The notes under the pieces: generated by a model
Told to the model about the DNA's origin: nothing
Database searches by the model: none
Seen by the model: only the letters and a program-made list of their open reading frames with translations
Position numbers and translations under genes: made by a program
From: Cupriavidus sp. D384
Lineage (GTDB): Bacteria; Pseudomonadota; Gammaproteobacteria; Burkholderiales; Burkholderiaceae
Direction: 5' to 3'
DNA length: 64,000 nt
Assembly (NCBI RefSeq): GCF_001652915.1
Contig: NZ_BBQI01000102.1
Coordinates: forward strand, 224,471 to 288,470
Shown here: piece by piece, positions 23,753 to 32,543 of the stretch
Layout of the letters: each line of letters opens with the position of its first letter
How positions within the stretch are numbered: the first letter of the stretch is position 1

Positions 23753-24772
23753 GTGCATGGACCAGTCTCATATCTGCAGGGCCTTCAGAGCCACGCAGGG
23801 GGAATCCTTTACCTGTTGCCGGGCGATTATGTGCGCTATCTGGGCACGGTCGCTTCGATTTCAGCATTTTGCTATCCCACCGGCAGCCGCAAATGGCTGT
23901 CGCGCCGGATCAAGCTTGTGGCGCTTTCGGCCGTCAGCCGCAGCGCCACCCAGCCGTGGCTGCGCGCCGCGTCGTCGTGCGCGTTGCTGCAGCGCGTGAT
24001 CGCCGAGCGCCCGCTGGTGCTTGAAAAGCCGTTCCGGCCGCTTGGCGCCTATGGGTTGTGCTTCGGCGAGCGTGCCCGGCTGGTGCTGGAGCACTTTGCC
24101 GTCATGCACGAGACATTGCCGGTGTGTGTGTGCGACCGCATCTACCTGAGCGGCGGGCTGGACTGGACCTTCGGTGACGGCCGCTACACGCTGCGGTTGA
24201 CCGACTCCGGGCCCAATCCCAAGGAAGGCGAACTCGGGCTGTACTGGATCGATAACGAAACCGGAGCCAGCCTGGCGCAACTCAGCTTTTACCTGCGACG
24301 CGCCGCCGAGGGCGTGGAACTCTATATAGGCGGGTTGCAGGGGCCGATGAATCACGCCAGCCTGGACTGGATCCGCGCTGCCACCAAGGCGTGCGAAGGA
24401 CTTCGGCCCAAGGACGCGCTCATGCAGGCGCTGCTGGCGCTGGCCGGTCAGGTTGGAGCAGGCCGGATCGTGGCGGTATCGCGCGCCAATCACGTGGGGC
24501 GCCAGCGGCACCGGCCCCGCGAGATCCAGGCCGACTACGAAAGCTTCTGGATGGAATACCACGGCACGGCACTGCCCAACGGCGACTTCGAGGTGCCGGT
24601 GCAGCAGCCCGAGCGCGACATTGCCGAAGTGGCGTCGAAAAAGCGTTCGGCCTGGCGACGCAAGCAGGCGCTGGCTGCATCGATCCGCCAGGCGGTGGGC
24701 CTGGGCCTGCGTCCGCAGGCCGACGCGGCGAGCAACGACGGGTTTGCGCTGGCTGCCGTGCCGGCGGCCTGA
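23753..24772 (+). CDS. DUF535 (VirK/YbjX family) protein
   Basis: A 339-residue protein of the VirK/YbjX (DUF535) family. Typical segments are RPFRPLGAYGLCFGERARLVLEHFAVMHE (about 102-130), YTLRLTDSGPNPKEGELGLYWIDNE, VELYIGGLQGP and a C-terminal DYESFWMEYHG. Members are linked to envelope stress and virulence in enterobacteria, with unknown mechanism. GTG 23753 is preferred because AGGGGAG lies about 10 bases upstream; an in-frame TTG 29 codons earlier has no such site. There is no signal peptide. Confidence 0.82.
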   Translation: MHGPVSYLQGLQSHAGGILYLLPGDYVRYLGTVASISAFCYPTGSRKWLSRRIKLVALSAVSRSATQPWLRAASSCALLQRVIAERPLVLEKPFRPLGAYGLCFGERARLVLEHFAVMHETLPVCVCDRIYLSGGLDWTFGDGRYTLRLTDSGPNPKEGELGLYWIDNETGASLAQLSFYLRRAAEGVELYIGGLQGPMNHASLDWIRAATKACEGLRPKDALMQALLALAGQVGAGRIVAVSRANHVGRQRHRPREIQADYESFWMEYHGTALPNGDFEVPVQQPERDIAEVASKKRSAWRRKQALAASIRQAVGLGLRPQADAASNDGFALAAVPAA

Positions 24773-24842
24773 GTCGCGTCCTTGCCGCGGCTGGGGCGCC
24801 CCCGGCCCGCAGGGTGGAACGGGTGGGGCGTAAACCCTAGTA

Positions 24843-24858
24843 GTCTAGCCAGCTAGAC
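24843..24858. promoter_or_regulatory. palindromic operator GTCTAG-N4-CTAGAC upstream of GntR gene
   Basis: GTCTAG-CCAG-CTAGAC is an exact 6-4-6 inverted repeat 65 bp before the GntR start, in an AT-rich patch. The size and GT...AC ends suit a GntR/HutC-type dimer. It is most simply read as the operator for autoregulation, and for the ThDP-enzyme gene if the two are co-transcribed. Confidence 0.6.
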
Positions 24859-24922
24859 TTTTAATAGAGTCCGGTATCGGCCTGATGCGCCGGTGCAGTC
24901 ATGCGCCGGCATCGGCCGCGCC

Positions 24923-25684
24923 ATGTCGCACCCGATGCCGGACGCCACCGACCTTCTTTCCCGCAGCCGCGAGCCCGTCTACCTGCAGCTCGCCACGATT
25001 TTCCGCCGACAGATCGAAAGCGGCGCGTGGCGCCAGGGCGAGCAGCTGCCATCGCTCGATGCCCTGTGCCGCCAGTACGGCGTGGCGCGCATGACGATGC
25101 ATCACGCCATTTCCCAGCTCGATGCCGAAGGGCTCGTGGCGCGCTCGCGCGGCCGCGGCACCTTCGTCAAGGCCGCCGGCCGTGCGCGCCGGCCGCTGGC
25201 GTTGCCCATCAGCTGGGACCAGGCCGTGGCCGTGGGCGATCAGCTATCCACCGAAGCCATGGTGGAATCCACCGCCGACGTCGCCCTGCCCGACGATCTG
25301 GGCATGCCTTGCGACGGCCGGCGGGCCGACGCCTACCATTTCCTGCGCCGCGCGCACCGGCTCGAAGGCCGCCCCTTTGCCGTGGGAGAGGTCTATATCG
25401 CCGCCGATGTGTTTGCGCGCGAGCCCGAGGCGTTCCGCCAGGGCGCCTCGGTCCCGGTGCTCGACCGTTTTCCCGAACTCAAGGTCAATGCCGCCCGGCA
25501 GCGCCTGTCCATCGTGCCGGCCGGTGCCGAGTGCGCCGGTGCGCTGGAACTGGCCGTGGGCGCGCCCGTGGCCGAACTGCGCCGCTTTGCCTGCGTGGAC
25601 GATGTGATCGTCTATTACGCCCGTATCGAATTTCCCACCGAGTACGTCTGCCTGGATTTCGACCTGCTCGCCAATCGTTGCTGA
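24923..25684 (+). CDS. GntR family regulator with UTRA (HutC-type) domain
   Basis: A 253-residue regulator. The N-terminal winged helix (about 15-80) has EPVYLQLATIFRRQIESGAWRQGEQLPSLDALCRQYGVARMTMHHAISQLDAEGLVARSRGRGTFV. The C-terminal UTRA ligand domain begins near residue 100 and contains HFLRRAHRLEGRPFAVGEVYIAADV-type sequence. The start is uncertain: ATG 24923 is used, and an in-frame GTG at 24893 is possible. It lies 28 bp upstream of a ThDP enzyme on the same strand, which it probably controls. Confidence 0.88.
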   Translation: MSHPMPDATDLLSRSREPVYLQLATIFRRQIESGAWRQGEQLPSLDALCRQYGVARMTMHHAISQLDAEGLVARSRGRGTFVKAAGRARRPLALPISWDQAVAVGDQLSTEAMVESTADVALPDDLGMPCDGRRADAYHFLRRAHRLEGRPFAVGEVYIAADVFAREPEAFRQGASVPVLDRFPELKVNAARQRLSIVPAGAECAGALELAVGAPVAELRRFACVDDVIVYYARIEFPTEYVCLDFDLLANRC

Positions 25685-25712
25685 CAACCGCCAACCCGCA
25701 CGGAACCCCAAG

Positions 25713-27272
25713 ATGGAGACACAAGACAAGATGAACGGCGCAGAAAGCCTGGTGAAGACGCTGCTGGCCTGTGGCGTGGACACCTGCTTTGCCAATCCCG
25801 GCACGAGCGAGATGCACTTCGTGGCCGCCCTCGACCGCATTCCCGGCATGCGCTGCGTGCTGGGCCTGTTCGAAGGCGTGGTGACGGGCGCCGCCGATGG
25901 CTATGCGCGGATGGCCGACAAGCCCGCCGCCACGCTGCTGCATTGCGGGCCCGGCCTGGCGAACGGCCTGGCGAACCTGCACAACGCTCGCCGCGCGCAG
26001 ACGCCGATCGTCAACATCATTGGCGACCAGGCCACGTACCATCGCCCGCTCGACGCGCCGCTGACGGCCGATACCGAAGGCTGGGCGCGGCCCGTTTCGG
26101 TGTGGACGCGCACCGCCACGCATGCCGCATCGGTGGGTGCCGATGCAGCGGTGGCCGTGCAGGCGGCGCGCGGCGCGCCCGGTGGCGTGGCCAGCCTGAT
26201 CCTGCCGTCCGACGTATGCTGGGATGACGGCGGCCGGGTGGCGGCGCCGCTGCCGCCGCTGGCCGTGCCGAAGGTGTCGCCGGATGCCGTGCAGAACGCC
26301 GCGCGCATCCTGCGCAGCGGCCAGCCCACGCTGATCGTGCTGGCAGGCAGTGCGCTGCGCGAAGGCGCGCTGGCCGATGCCCATCGCATCGCGGCAGCTA
26401 CCGATGCCCGCCTGATCACGCCGATGTCGAACTCGCGCGTGACGCGCGGCCGCGGCCGGCTGGCAATCGACCGGATTCCGTACTCGGGCGACGCTGCCCG
26501 TCAGAAGCTTGCCGGCATCCGCAACGTGATTCTGGTGGGCGCGCCGACCCCGGTCACGTTCTTTGCCTATCCCGGCAAGTCGCCGCGGCCGTATCCGGAA
26601 GATGCGGCGATCCATGTGCTGGCCCGCGCCGAGGAAGACCTGGGCGAAGCGCTGGCGCGCCTGGCCGATGAACTTGGCGCCCGCAATGCCCAGCTGCCTG
26701 CCGCTGCGGCCATGCCGGTGGAAGCGGCCAAGGGTGCCATCACGTCCGAAGCCGTGGCCCAGTCGCTGACCGCGCTGCTGCCCGAGCATGCGGTGGTGGT
26801 GGAGGAAAGCGTGAGCTTTGGCCGCGCATTCTATCCGGGCACCGTCCACGCCGCACCGCACGACTGGCTGCAGCTGACCGGCGGCGCGATCGGTGCCGGG
26901 CTGCCGCTGGCAACCGGTGCCGCCATTGCCGCGCCGGATCGCCGCGTGGTGGCGCTGCAGGCCGACGGATCGGGCATGTACACGCTGCAATCGCTGTGGA
27001 CCATGGCGCGCGAGAAGCTCGACGTCACCATCGTGCTGCTTGCCAACCGCAAGTACGCCATCCTGCTGGGCGAACTGGCCGGTGTGGGTGCCAATCCGGG
27101 CAAGACGGCCATGGACATGCTGGACATCGGCAACCCGGACCTCGACTGGGTCAAGATGGCTAACGGCATGGGCGTCGAAGCGGCACGCGCCGACAACATG
27201 GACGCGTTCAATGACCTGTTCCAGTCGGCCAACCAGCGCAAGGGGCCGTTCCTGATCGAACTGGTGATCTGA
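25713..27272 (+). CDS. ThDP-dependent acetolactate-synthase-like enzyme
   Basis: A 519-residue ThDP enzyme of the acetohydroxyacid synthase/benzoylformate decarboxylase family. The ThDP-activating glutamate is Glu54 in LGLFEGVVTGAADGYARM, and the central FAD-type domain is reduced. The ThDP/Mg motif is ADGSGMYTLQSLW...NRKYAIL (about 416-448), with Ala for the usual first Gly of GDG. Large stretches such as FANPGTSEMHFVAALDR match the subgroup annotated as acetolactate synthase large subunit, whose true reaction on 2-oxo acids is often unknown. No small regulatory subunit is nearby, arguing against a branched-chain amino acid role. It follows a GntR regulator. Confidence 0.85.
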   Translation: METQDKMNGAESLVKTLLACGVDTCFANPGTSEMHFVAALDRIPGMRCVLGLFEGVVTGAADGYARMADKPAATLLHCGPGLANGLANLHNARRAQTPIVNIIGDQATYHRPLDAPLTADTEGWARPVSVWTRTATHAASVGADAAVAVQAARGAPGGVASLILPSDVCWDDGGRVAAPLPPLAVPKVSPDAVQNAARILRSGQPTLIVLAGSALREGALADAHRIAAATDARLITPMSNSRVTRGRGRLAIDRIPYSGDAARQKLAGIRNVILVGAPTPVTFFAYPGKSPRPYPEDAAIHVLARAEEDLGEALARLADELGARNAQLPAAAAMPVEAAKGAITSEAVAQSLTALLPEHAVVVEESVSFGRAFYPGTVHAAPHDWLQLTGGAIGAGLPLATGAAIAAPDRRVVALQADGSGMYTLQSLWTMAREKLDVTIVLLANRKYAILLGELAGVGANPGKTAMDMLDIGNPDLDWVKMANGMGVEAARADNMDAFNDLFQSANQRKGPFLIELVI

Positions 27273-27406
27273 GCGGGTTTCCCGCCCGACCGCAGCCCGG
27301 CCCGGCATGGGCCGGAGCTGACCCATGATGCTCCATGGTGTTCCATTGCCCCCGTGACGGACGCGCAGCAGCATGACCCTGCGTACTTCGTCCAAGGGGG
27401 CACATC

Positions 27407-28813
27407 ATGAAGAACTCGGGAATGCATTGGGCCGCACTGTGCTGCGGCCTGGCGATGACGGGCGGCGTGGCCGCGCAAACGGTGGCCAACGCCGACGCCA
27501 CCGTCATCTGCGAGTACTCTCACACGCTGGCGGACGATCCGATCGTGTATCCGGGCAAGCCCGGGATTGCCATGATCCACGACTTTCTCGGCAACACGAC
27601 GGCCAACGCCTTGTCCACATCCGAGACGCTGCGTGCCGAACATGGCACGACATGCGAGAACGCGGCCGATACCACGGCGTACTGGGCGCCCGCGCTGAAG
27701 CTGCCCGATGGCACGATCGTGCCGCCGAAATACCAGAAGACCTACTACACGAACGAAGCCATCCCGGCGTCGCGGCGCGTGCGCGTGGAGCCGCTGCCGG
27801 CAGGGCTGCGGATGCTGGCCGGCGACCACAACGGCTCGCTGCCCAATCCGAAGATTTCGTTCCTCTGCACCGGGCGCGGCTATACGAACACGATTCCCAC
27901 GAACTGCGTGCCCGATCCGGAGAAGGGCACGCAGTTGAATATCGGCATCTACTTCCCGACGTGCTGGGACGGCAGGAACCTGGCGCCGGTCAAGGGCGTG
28001 ACCGAAAACGTCGTGTATCCGGACAAGCAGGGCGTCTGCCCGGCCACCCACCCGGTTCACATTCCGGAGGTGAACTTCAATCTGGCCTACATGATCGGCC
28101 AGGTGACCGACCTGACCGAGGCCAGGCTGTCGATGGACCCCACGCTCGACGCGCAGGGCCGCGTGGTGGCGCAGAACTGGGGCACGCTCTATACCGCGCA
28201 TGCCGACTTCTTCAACGGATGGCGTGACGAGGCGCTGCGCTACATGGCCGACTATTGCCTGAACGCCGGCCGGCTCTGCAACAGGCAGATACCCTACGCG
28301 TACAGCGAGCCGCTTGGCGACGCCACCGTGCGCGGCGGCGACACCGCGGACAAGAACTTCGGCAATGACCTGTCGCTGTACGCCCAGCGGCCCGGGGGCA
28401 CCTCGCCGGAGTCGATGATCTACATGAAGTTCCGCATCCCGCAAGGCGCGATCAACGTGCCGTCGCGCTTCACGCCCGACTACCAGTTGCGGGTCTACGG
28501 CGGCAACACCACCGACAAGACGGCGGCCATCATCCGCGTGTACCGCGTGTCGACGGACTGGACGGAGGACACCATCACGGCCAGCAATGCGCCGCCCTGC
28601 GAGGGCACCATGGCGGACATGTACCTGGACAACGTGATTCAGTACCGCACGTTCAAGGTCAGCAAGGCCATCAACGAAGCTATCGCTGAAGGCAAGGACA
28701 CCATCGCGTTCTGCCTGCGCGGCAACGGCGACCGTGTCTACACCTTCGGCAGCCGTGACAGCGACAACCCGCCGCTTCAGCTGATGATGACCCTGAACCC
28801 GCTCAGCTACTAG
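27407..28813 (+). CDS. exported DUF1996 protein with C-terminal DNRLRE/CBM96-like domain
   Basis: A 468-residue protein with a signal peptide (MKNSGMHWAALCCGLAMTGGVAAQ). Residues about 30-255 match DUF1996: CEYSHTLADDPIVYPGKPG, HDFLGNTTANALSTSETLR, YWAPALKLPDGTIVPPKY and a later FPTCWDGRNL. This domain is best known from secreted fungal proteins. The last 170 residues (KNFGNDLSLYAQRPGG, then YMKFRIP and QLRVYGGNTTDKTAAIIRVYRVSTDWTEDTIT) resemble the DNRLRE/CBM96 beta-sandwich of carbohydrate-active proteins. It probably acts outside the cell on a polysaccharide or surface. Its stop overlaps that of the convergent hydratase gene. Confidence 0.78.
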   Translation: MKNSGMHWAALCCGLAMTGGVAAQTVANADATVICEYSHTLADDPIVYPGKPGIAMIHDFLGNTTANALSTSETLRAEHGTTCENAADTTAYWAPALKLPDGTIVPPKYQKTYYTNEAIPASRRVRVEPLPAGLRMLAGDHNGSLPNPKISFLCTGRGYTNTIPTNCVPDPEKGTQLNIGIYFPTCWDGRNLAPVKGVTENVVYPDKQGVCPATHPVHIPEVNFNLAYMIGQVTDLTEARLSMDPTLDAQGRVVAQNWGTLYTAHADFFNGWRDEALRYMADYCLNAGRLCNRQIPYAYSEPLGDATVRGGDTADKNFGNDLSLYAQRPGGTSPESMIYMKFRIPQGAINVPSRFTPDYQLRVYGGNTTDKTAAIIRVYRVSTDWTEDTITASNAPPCEGTMADMYLDNVIQYRTFKVSKAINEAIAEGKDTIAFCLRGNGDRVYTFGSRDSDNPPLQLMMTLNPLSY

Positions 28814-29676
28814 ACTCGGTCTTCGGTTTCCGCCCAGCCGGACATGGCCTGGCCCCCGGCGTTGTCGCCGGTCCACAGCAGCACCCGGCCCGGCGTGCCG
28901 ACGTCGTCGGCGCCGCCCACGGCCACGGTGTCCTGGTGGAACAACGGCGCCAGCCCGCGAAAGCCGAAGCGCTTCACGCGGGTGGCGGGCCGCTCGTGGC
29001 GCAGCAGTTCCAGCATCAGCATGGCCTGCAGCGGGCCATGCACGATCAGGCCGGGATAACCTTCCACATCGCGCACGTAGTCCAGGTCATAGTGGATGCG
29101 GTGGGCGTTGAACGTCAGTGCAGAGAAGCGGAACAGCAGCGCGGGGTCGGCCTGCAGCGTGCGGCCGAACTGCGCGGCCTGCTCAAGTGCCGGGCGCGGC
29201 GGCTGGGCCTGCCCCTTCGGCGGCATGGCGCGGTAGACGATGTCGTGACGTTCGGTCAGCGCGGTTTCGCCGCCAGCCGTATACACGTGGTCCACGGACA
29301 CGAAATACAGCTCGCCGGTGCGGCCGGCCTTGTGCTGGACGTCGGTGATGGTCGATGTCCGCGTGACGGTTTCACCGACGCGCAACCCCCGGTGAAAAGA
29401 CAGCTCGCTGCCCGCCCACATGCGGCGCGGCAACGGCACGGGCGGCAGGAATCCACCCAGCGTGGGATGGCCGTCCTGTCCCAGCGTGTGCTGCGGGGCG
29501 CGCGGCAGGAAGTACAGCCAGTGCCACAGCGGCGGCAGCGGCTGGCTGGCGATGGCCGCGCCATCGAGATCGAAGGTGGCCGCGAGCGCCTGGACCGGCT
29601 CGGCGGCGAGCGTTTCGGTGCGCGATTCCGAACGGCCGATCCATTCGCGCAGTTGTTCTAGCGTAGGGGTGGTCAT
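28810..29676 (-). CDS. MaoC-like acyl-CoA hydratase (FAS1-DH/HTD2 type)
   Basis: A 288-residue double hot-dog protein. The N-terminal half (about 5-135) is FAS1-dehydratase-like with PLPPLWHWLYFLP and a GGFLPPVPLPRRMWAGSE segment. The C-terminal half carries the hydratase motif RFSALTFNAHRIHYDLDYVRDVEGYPGLIVHGPLQAMLML, with the catalytic Asn/His/Asp region. Relatives include mesaconyl-C4-CoA and itaconyl-CoA hydratases. It is the last gene of a minus-strand run with MmgE/PrpD and acyl-CoA dehydrogenase, so it probably hydrates an unsaturated acyl-CoA intermediate. The substrate is unknown. Confidence 0.86.
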   Translation of the reverse strand: MTTPTLEQLREWIGRSESRTETLAAEPVQALAATFDLDGAAIASQPLPPLWHWLYFLPRAPQHTLGQDGHPTLGGFLPPVPLPRRMWAGSELSFHRGLRVGETVTRTSTITDVQHKAGRTGELYFVSVDHVYTAGGETALTERHDIVYRAMPPKGQAQPPRPALEQAAQFGRTLQADPALLFRFSALTFNAHRIHYDLDYVRDVEGYPGLIVHGPLQAMLMLELLRHERPATRVKRFGFRGLAPLFHQDTVAVGGADDVGTPGRVLLWTGDNAGGQAMSGWAETEDRV

Positions 29677-29705
29677 GGCGATGATGGTCGGTTACCAGTG
29701 GGCGG

Positions 29706-31091
29706 TTAGCGGGCAGTCTGGCGCGGTGCGGGCAGCCAGTCGTTGACGTTGGCCTGCTGGTCCAGGCGCCATACGCGGTCGATGATGGTGCGCATCTCGG
29801 CTTCGGTGGCGCCATGGCGGAACGCGCCCAGCTGGATCGCCTTGGCTTCCAGTTCCGGCCGCGACAGCGTGTTGCCGGGATCGCCCTTGGGCACGTCGAC
29901 GCGCGCTTCCAGCGAGCGGCCGTCGGTGGTGCGTACCGTCACGCGGCCGATCCACTGGCGCGGATAGGCGGCGTTGATCTCGTCGTCCAGCGCCATCGTC
30001 ACCTTGTTGCAGAACGCCGCGATGCGCGGGTCCTGCAACGCATGCTGCTCGAACTCGCCCAGGCCGGCATGCGTATGCACGGCCACCAGGCCCAGCACGG
30101 TGCCCATCGAGAACTTGGCCTGATGGATCGTGACCGGGTTCACCACCGGACCCAGCACGTCGATGGCGCCCTGGTGCACGTGCGCGGTCACGGCGTCGAC
30201 CTGTTGGGCCTGCAGGCCTTCGCGCTGCATCAGCGCCTTCAGCGCATCGGCCGCCGGGTGCGTGTGGCGGCACGATGCAAAGAACTTGAATGACGTTTCC
30301 GCGGTGGCCCAGCGTGTGCCCAGCCCGTCGGTCAGGGCGGCGGGGTTGGCGTCGCTGGACATGCCGGCCGCCATGCCTTGCGCGCCTTCCAGGATCTGCT
30401 TCGCGCCGGTAAAGCCCGCGCGGGCCAGCCAGGCCGACTGCAGGCCATCGGCGGCCGCCTTGGCGGTATGCAGTTGCTTGGAGTCCGCCGCATCGCGCAG
30501 GAATTCCCACAGGCCGGCTGCCTGCGTGCCCGCGGAGCCCAGCGCCTGGTTGATGCCGTCGGCATCGAGCCCGTACAGCTTGGCAACGGCGGCGGCGGCG
30601 GCCAGGGTGCCGACCGTGCCGGTGGTATGGAACACGCGGTAGTGCGAGCGGCCCATGAATTCGCCGATGCGGATGCCGGCCTCGTAGCCGGCGATGGAGG
30701 CCAGCAGCACCTCGGCGCCGGTCTTGCCTTCGGCCTGCGCGGCGGCCACCACGGCCGGGAACACCACGGCAGCGGGATGCAGCACCGATCCGTTGTGGAC
30801 GTCGTCCTGTTCCACCACGTGCGACGACGCGCCGTTGATCAGCGCGGCAAAGTAGGGCGACGTGCGGCGGCGGTCGACGAAGACCTCGGCATCGCCGGAC
30901 TGCGGCCCCATGGCGGCAGCGAATTCCTGGATGCGGCGGATTGCCGGTGCGTCCTTGCCGGCAATGGCCGAGGCGATCCAGTCGAGGAACAGGTCCTTGG
31001 TGCGCTCGATCACGGGCGCGGGGACGTCGGAGAGCTTCAGTTGCGCCAGGAACTCGCAGAGCTGGCGCGTCGGGTAGGTTTCGTTGGGCAT
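29706..31091 (-). CDS. MmgE/PrpD family protein
   Basis: A 461-residue protein of the MmgE/PrpD superfamily (2-methylcitrate dehydratase, cis-aconitate decarboxylase, iminodisuccinate epimerase). Recognisable features are FLDWIASAIAGKDAP near residue 30, LINGASSHVVEQDDVHNGSVLHPAAVVFPAVVAAAQ (about 85-120) carrying the conserved Asp and His, and HTHPAADALKALMQREGL. The full length is normal. It sits between the acyl-CoA dehydrogenase (22 bp upstream) and the MaoC hydratase (29 bp downstream). It probably acts on a small branched di- or tricarboxylate; the exact reaction cannot be told. Confidence 0.9.
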   Translation of the reverse strand: MPNETYPTRQLCEFLAQLKLSDVPAPVIERTKDLFLDWIASAIAGKDAPAIRRIQEFAAAMGPQSGDAEVFVDRRRTSPYFAALINGASSHVVEQDDVHNGSVLHPAAVVFPAVVAAAQAEGKTGAEVLLASIAGYEAGIRIGEFMGRSHYRVFHTTGTVGTLAAAAAVAKLYGLDADGINQALGSAGTQAAGLWEFLRDAADSKQLHTAKAAADGLQSAWLARAGFTGAKQILEGAQGMAAGMSSDANPAALTDGLGTRWATAETSFKFFASCRHTHPAADALKALMQREGLQAQQVDAVTAHVHQGAIDVLGPVVNPVTIHQAKFSMGTVLGLVAVHTHAGLGEFEQHALQDPRIAAFCNKVTMALDDEINAAYPRQWIGRVTVRTTDGRSLEARVDVPKGDPGNTLSRPELEAKAIQLGAFRHGATEAEMRTIIDRVWRLDQQANVNDWLPAPRQTAR

Positions 31092-31113
31092 GTTCGGCGT
31101 TGGCGTCGGGCGG

Positions 31114-32283
31114 TCAGAACGAACGCGGCAGTTCGAGCACGTGCTCGGCCACGTAGGACAGGATCAGGTTCGTGGAAATCGGCGCCACCTGGTACAGGCG
31201 CGTTTCGCGGAACTTGCGCTCGATGTCGTATTCGGCGGCAAAGCCGAAGCCCCCATGCGTCTGCAGGCAGACGTTGGCGGCTTCCCACGAGGCATCGGCC
31301 GCCAGGAGCTTGGCCATGTTGGCTTCCTTGCCGCACGGCTTGCCGGCGTCGAACAGTTGCGCGGCCTTGTAGCGCATCAGGCTGGCGGCTTCCACGTTGA
31401 CGTAGGAGCGCGCGATCGGGAACTGCACGCCCTGGTTCTGGCCGATGGGGCGGTCGAACACGATGCGTTCGCGGGCATACCCGCTGGCGCGCTCCACGAA
31501 CCAGTAGCCGTCGCCGATGCATTCGGCGGCAATCAGGATGCGTTCGGCGTTCAGTCCGTCGAGGATGTACTTCAGGCCGCGACCTTCCTCGCCGATCAGG
31601 TTCTCGGCCGGGATTTCCAGGTTGTCGAAGAACAGCTCGTTGGTCTCGTGGTTGACCATATTGCGGATCGGCTGGACCGTCAGGCCGTTGCCGATGGCTT
31701 CGCGCAGGTCCACCACGAACACGGACAGGCCTTCGGACTTCTTCTTTACCTGGTCCAGCGGCGTGGTGCGCGCCAGCAGCAGCATCAGGTCGGAGTGCTG
31801 TACGCGCGAGATCCACACCTTCTGACCGTTTATCACGTACTTGTCGCCCTTGCGTACGGCCGTGGTCTTGAGCTTGGTGGTGTCCGTGCCGGTGGTGGGC
31901 TCGGTCACGGCCATCGACTGCATGCGCAGTTCGCCCGAGGCGATGCCGGGCAGCCAGCGTTGCTTCTGCGCGTCGGAACCGTGGCGCAGCAGGCAGCCCA
32001 TCACATACATCTGGCCGTGGCAGGCGCCGGAATTGCCACCGTTGCGGTTGATCTCTTCCATGATGACCGACGCGGCGGTCAGCGGCAGGCCCGACCCGCC
32101 GTAGGCCTCGGGAATCAGCGCCGACAGCCACCCGGCCTGGGTCAGCGCCTGGACGAATTCTTCAGGAAAACCGTTGTGTTCCTCGATGCGCTGCCAGTAC
32201 GCGGAGTCGAACTGCAGGCAGAGGTCGCGTACGGCCTCGCGGATTTCGGGGTAAATCTGGTCTTGGTCCTGTGCTGCGTGCAT
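31114..32283 (-). CDS. acyl-CoA dehydrogenase
   Basis: A 389-residue flavoprotein with the standard three-domain ACAD fold. MAVTEPTTGTDTTKLKTTAVRKGDKYVINGQKVWIS is in the middle domain, ERILIAAECIGDGYW starts the C-terminal helices, and QTHGGFGFAAEYDIERKFRETRLYQVAPIS is near the end. At the place where MCAD-type enzymes have the catalytic Glu (YEGT), this protein has Gln365 (LYQVAP). It may use a helix-G glutamate, as isovaleryl-CoA dehydrogenase does, or act on an unusual substrate. It heads the minus-strand run with MmgE/PrpD and MaoC, divergent from a Bug receptor. Confidence 0.92.
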   Translation of the reverse strand: MHAAQDQDQIYPEIREAVRDLCLQFDSAYWQRIEEHNGFPEEFVQALTQAGWLSALIPEAYGGSGLPLTAASVIMEEINRNGGNSGACHGQMYVMGCLLRHGSDAQKQRWLPGIASGELRMQSMAVTEPTTGTDTTKLKTTAVRKGDKYVINGQKVWISRVQHSDLMLLLARTTPLDQVKKKSEGLSVFVVDLREAIGNGLTVQPIRNMVNHETNELFFDNLEIPAENLIGEEGRGLKYILDGLNAERILIAAECIGDGYWFVERASGYARERIVFDRPIGQNQGVQFPIARSYVNVEAASLMRYKAAQLFDAGKPCGKEANMAKLLAADASWEAANVCLQTHGGFGFAAEYDIERKFRETRLYQVAPISTNLILSYVAEHVLELPRSF

Positions 32284-32543
32284 GGCAATGTCCGTCTATG
32301 TCGGGGGTGAGGCCATTATTCCCGAGCCGCCGCGGCAGCAACATTCGCATTTGCTGAAGCGCGGCTTCTGTCCGGCTTAGGGATGGGCCCGGGGATCGGC
32401 TTAGGGTATTCCCGTGGCTTTTCCCGGGCCGTGTCCTCCCTTCGGCAAATCGGAATTGTGTGCAGCGTCCAATGCTTGCACCCTGCGGGTCACGATTCCA
32501 GGACAACCAGACGCGTGCCATACGCGCAGACAGGAGACAGTCA

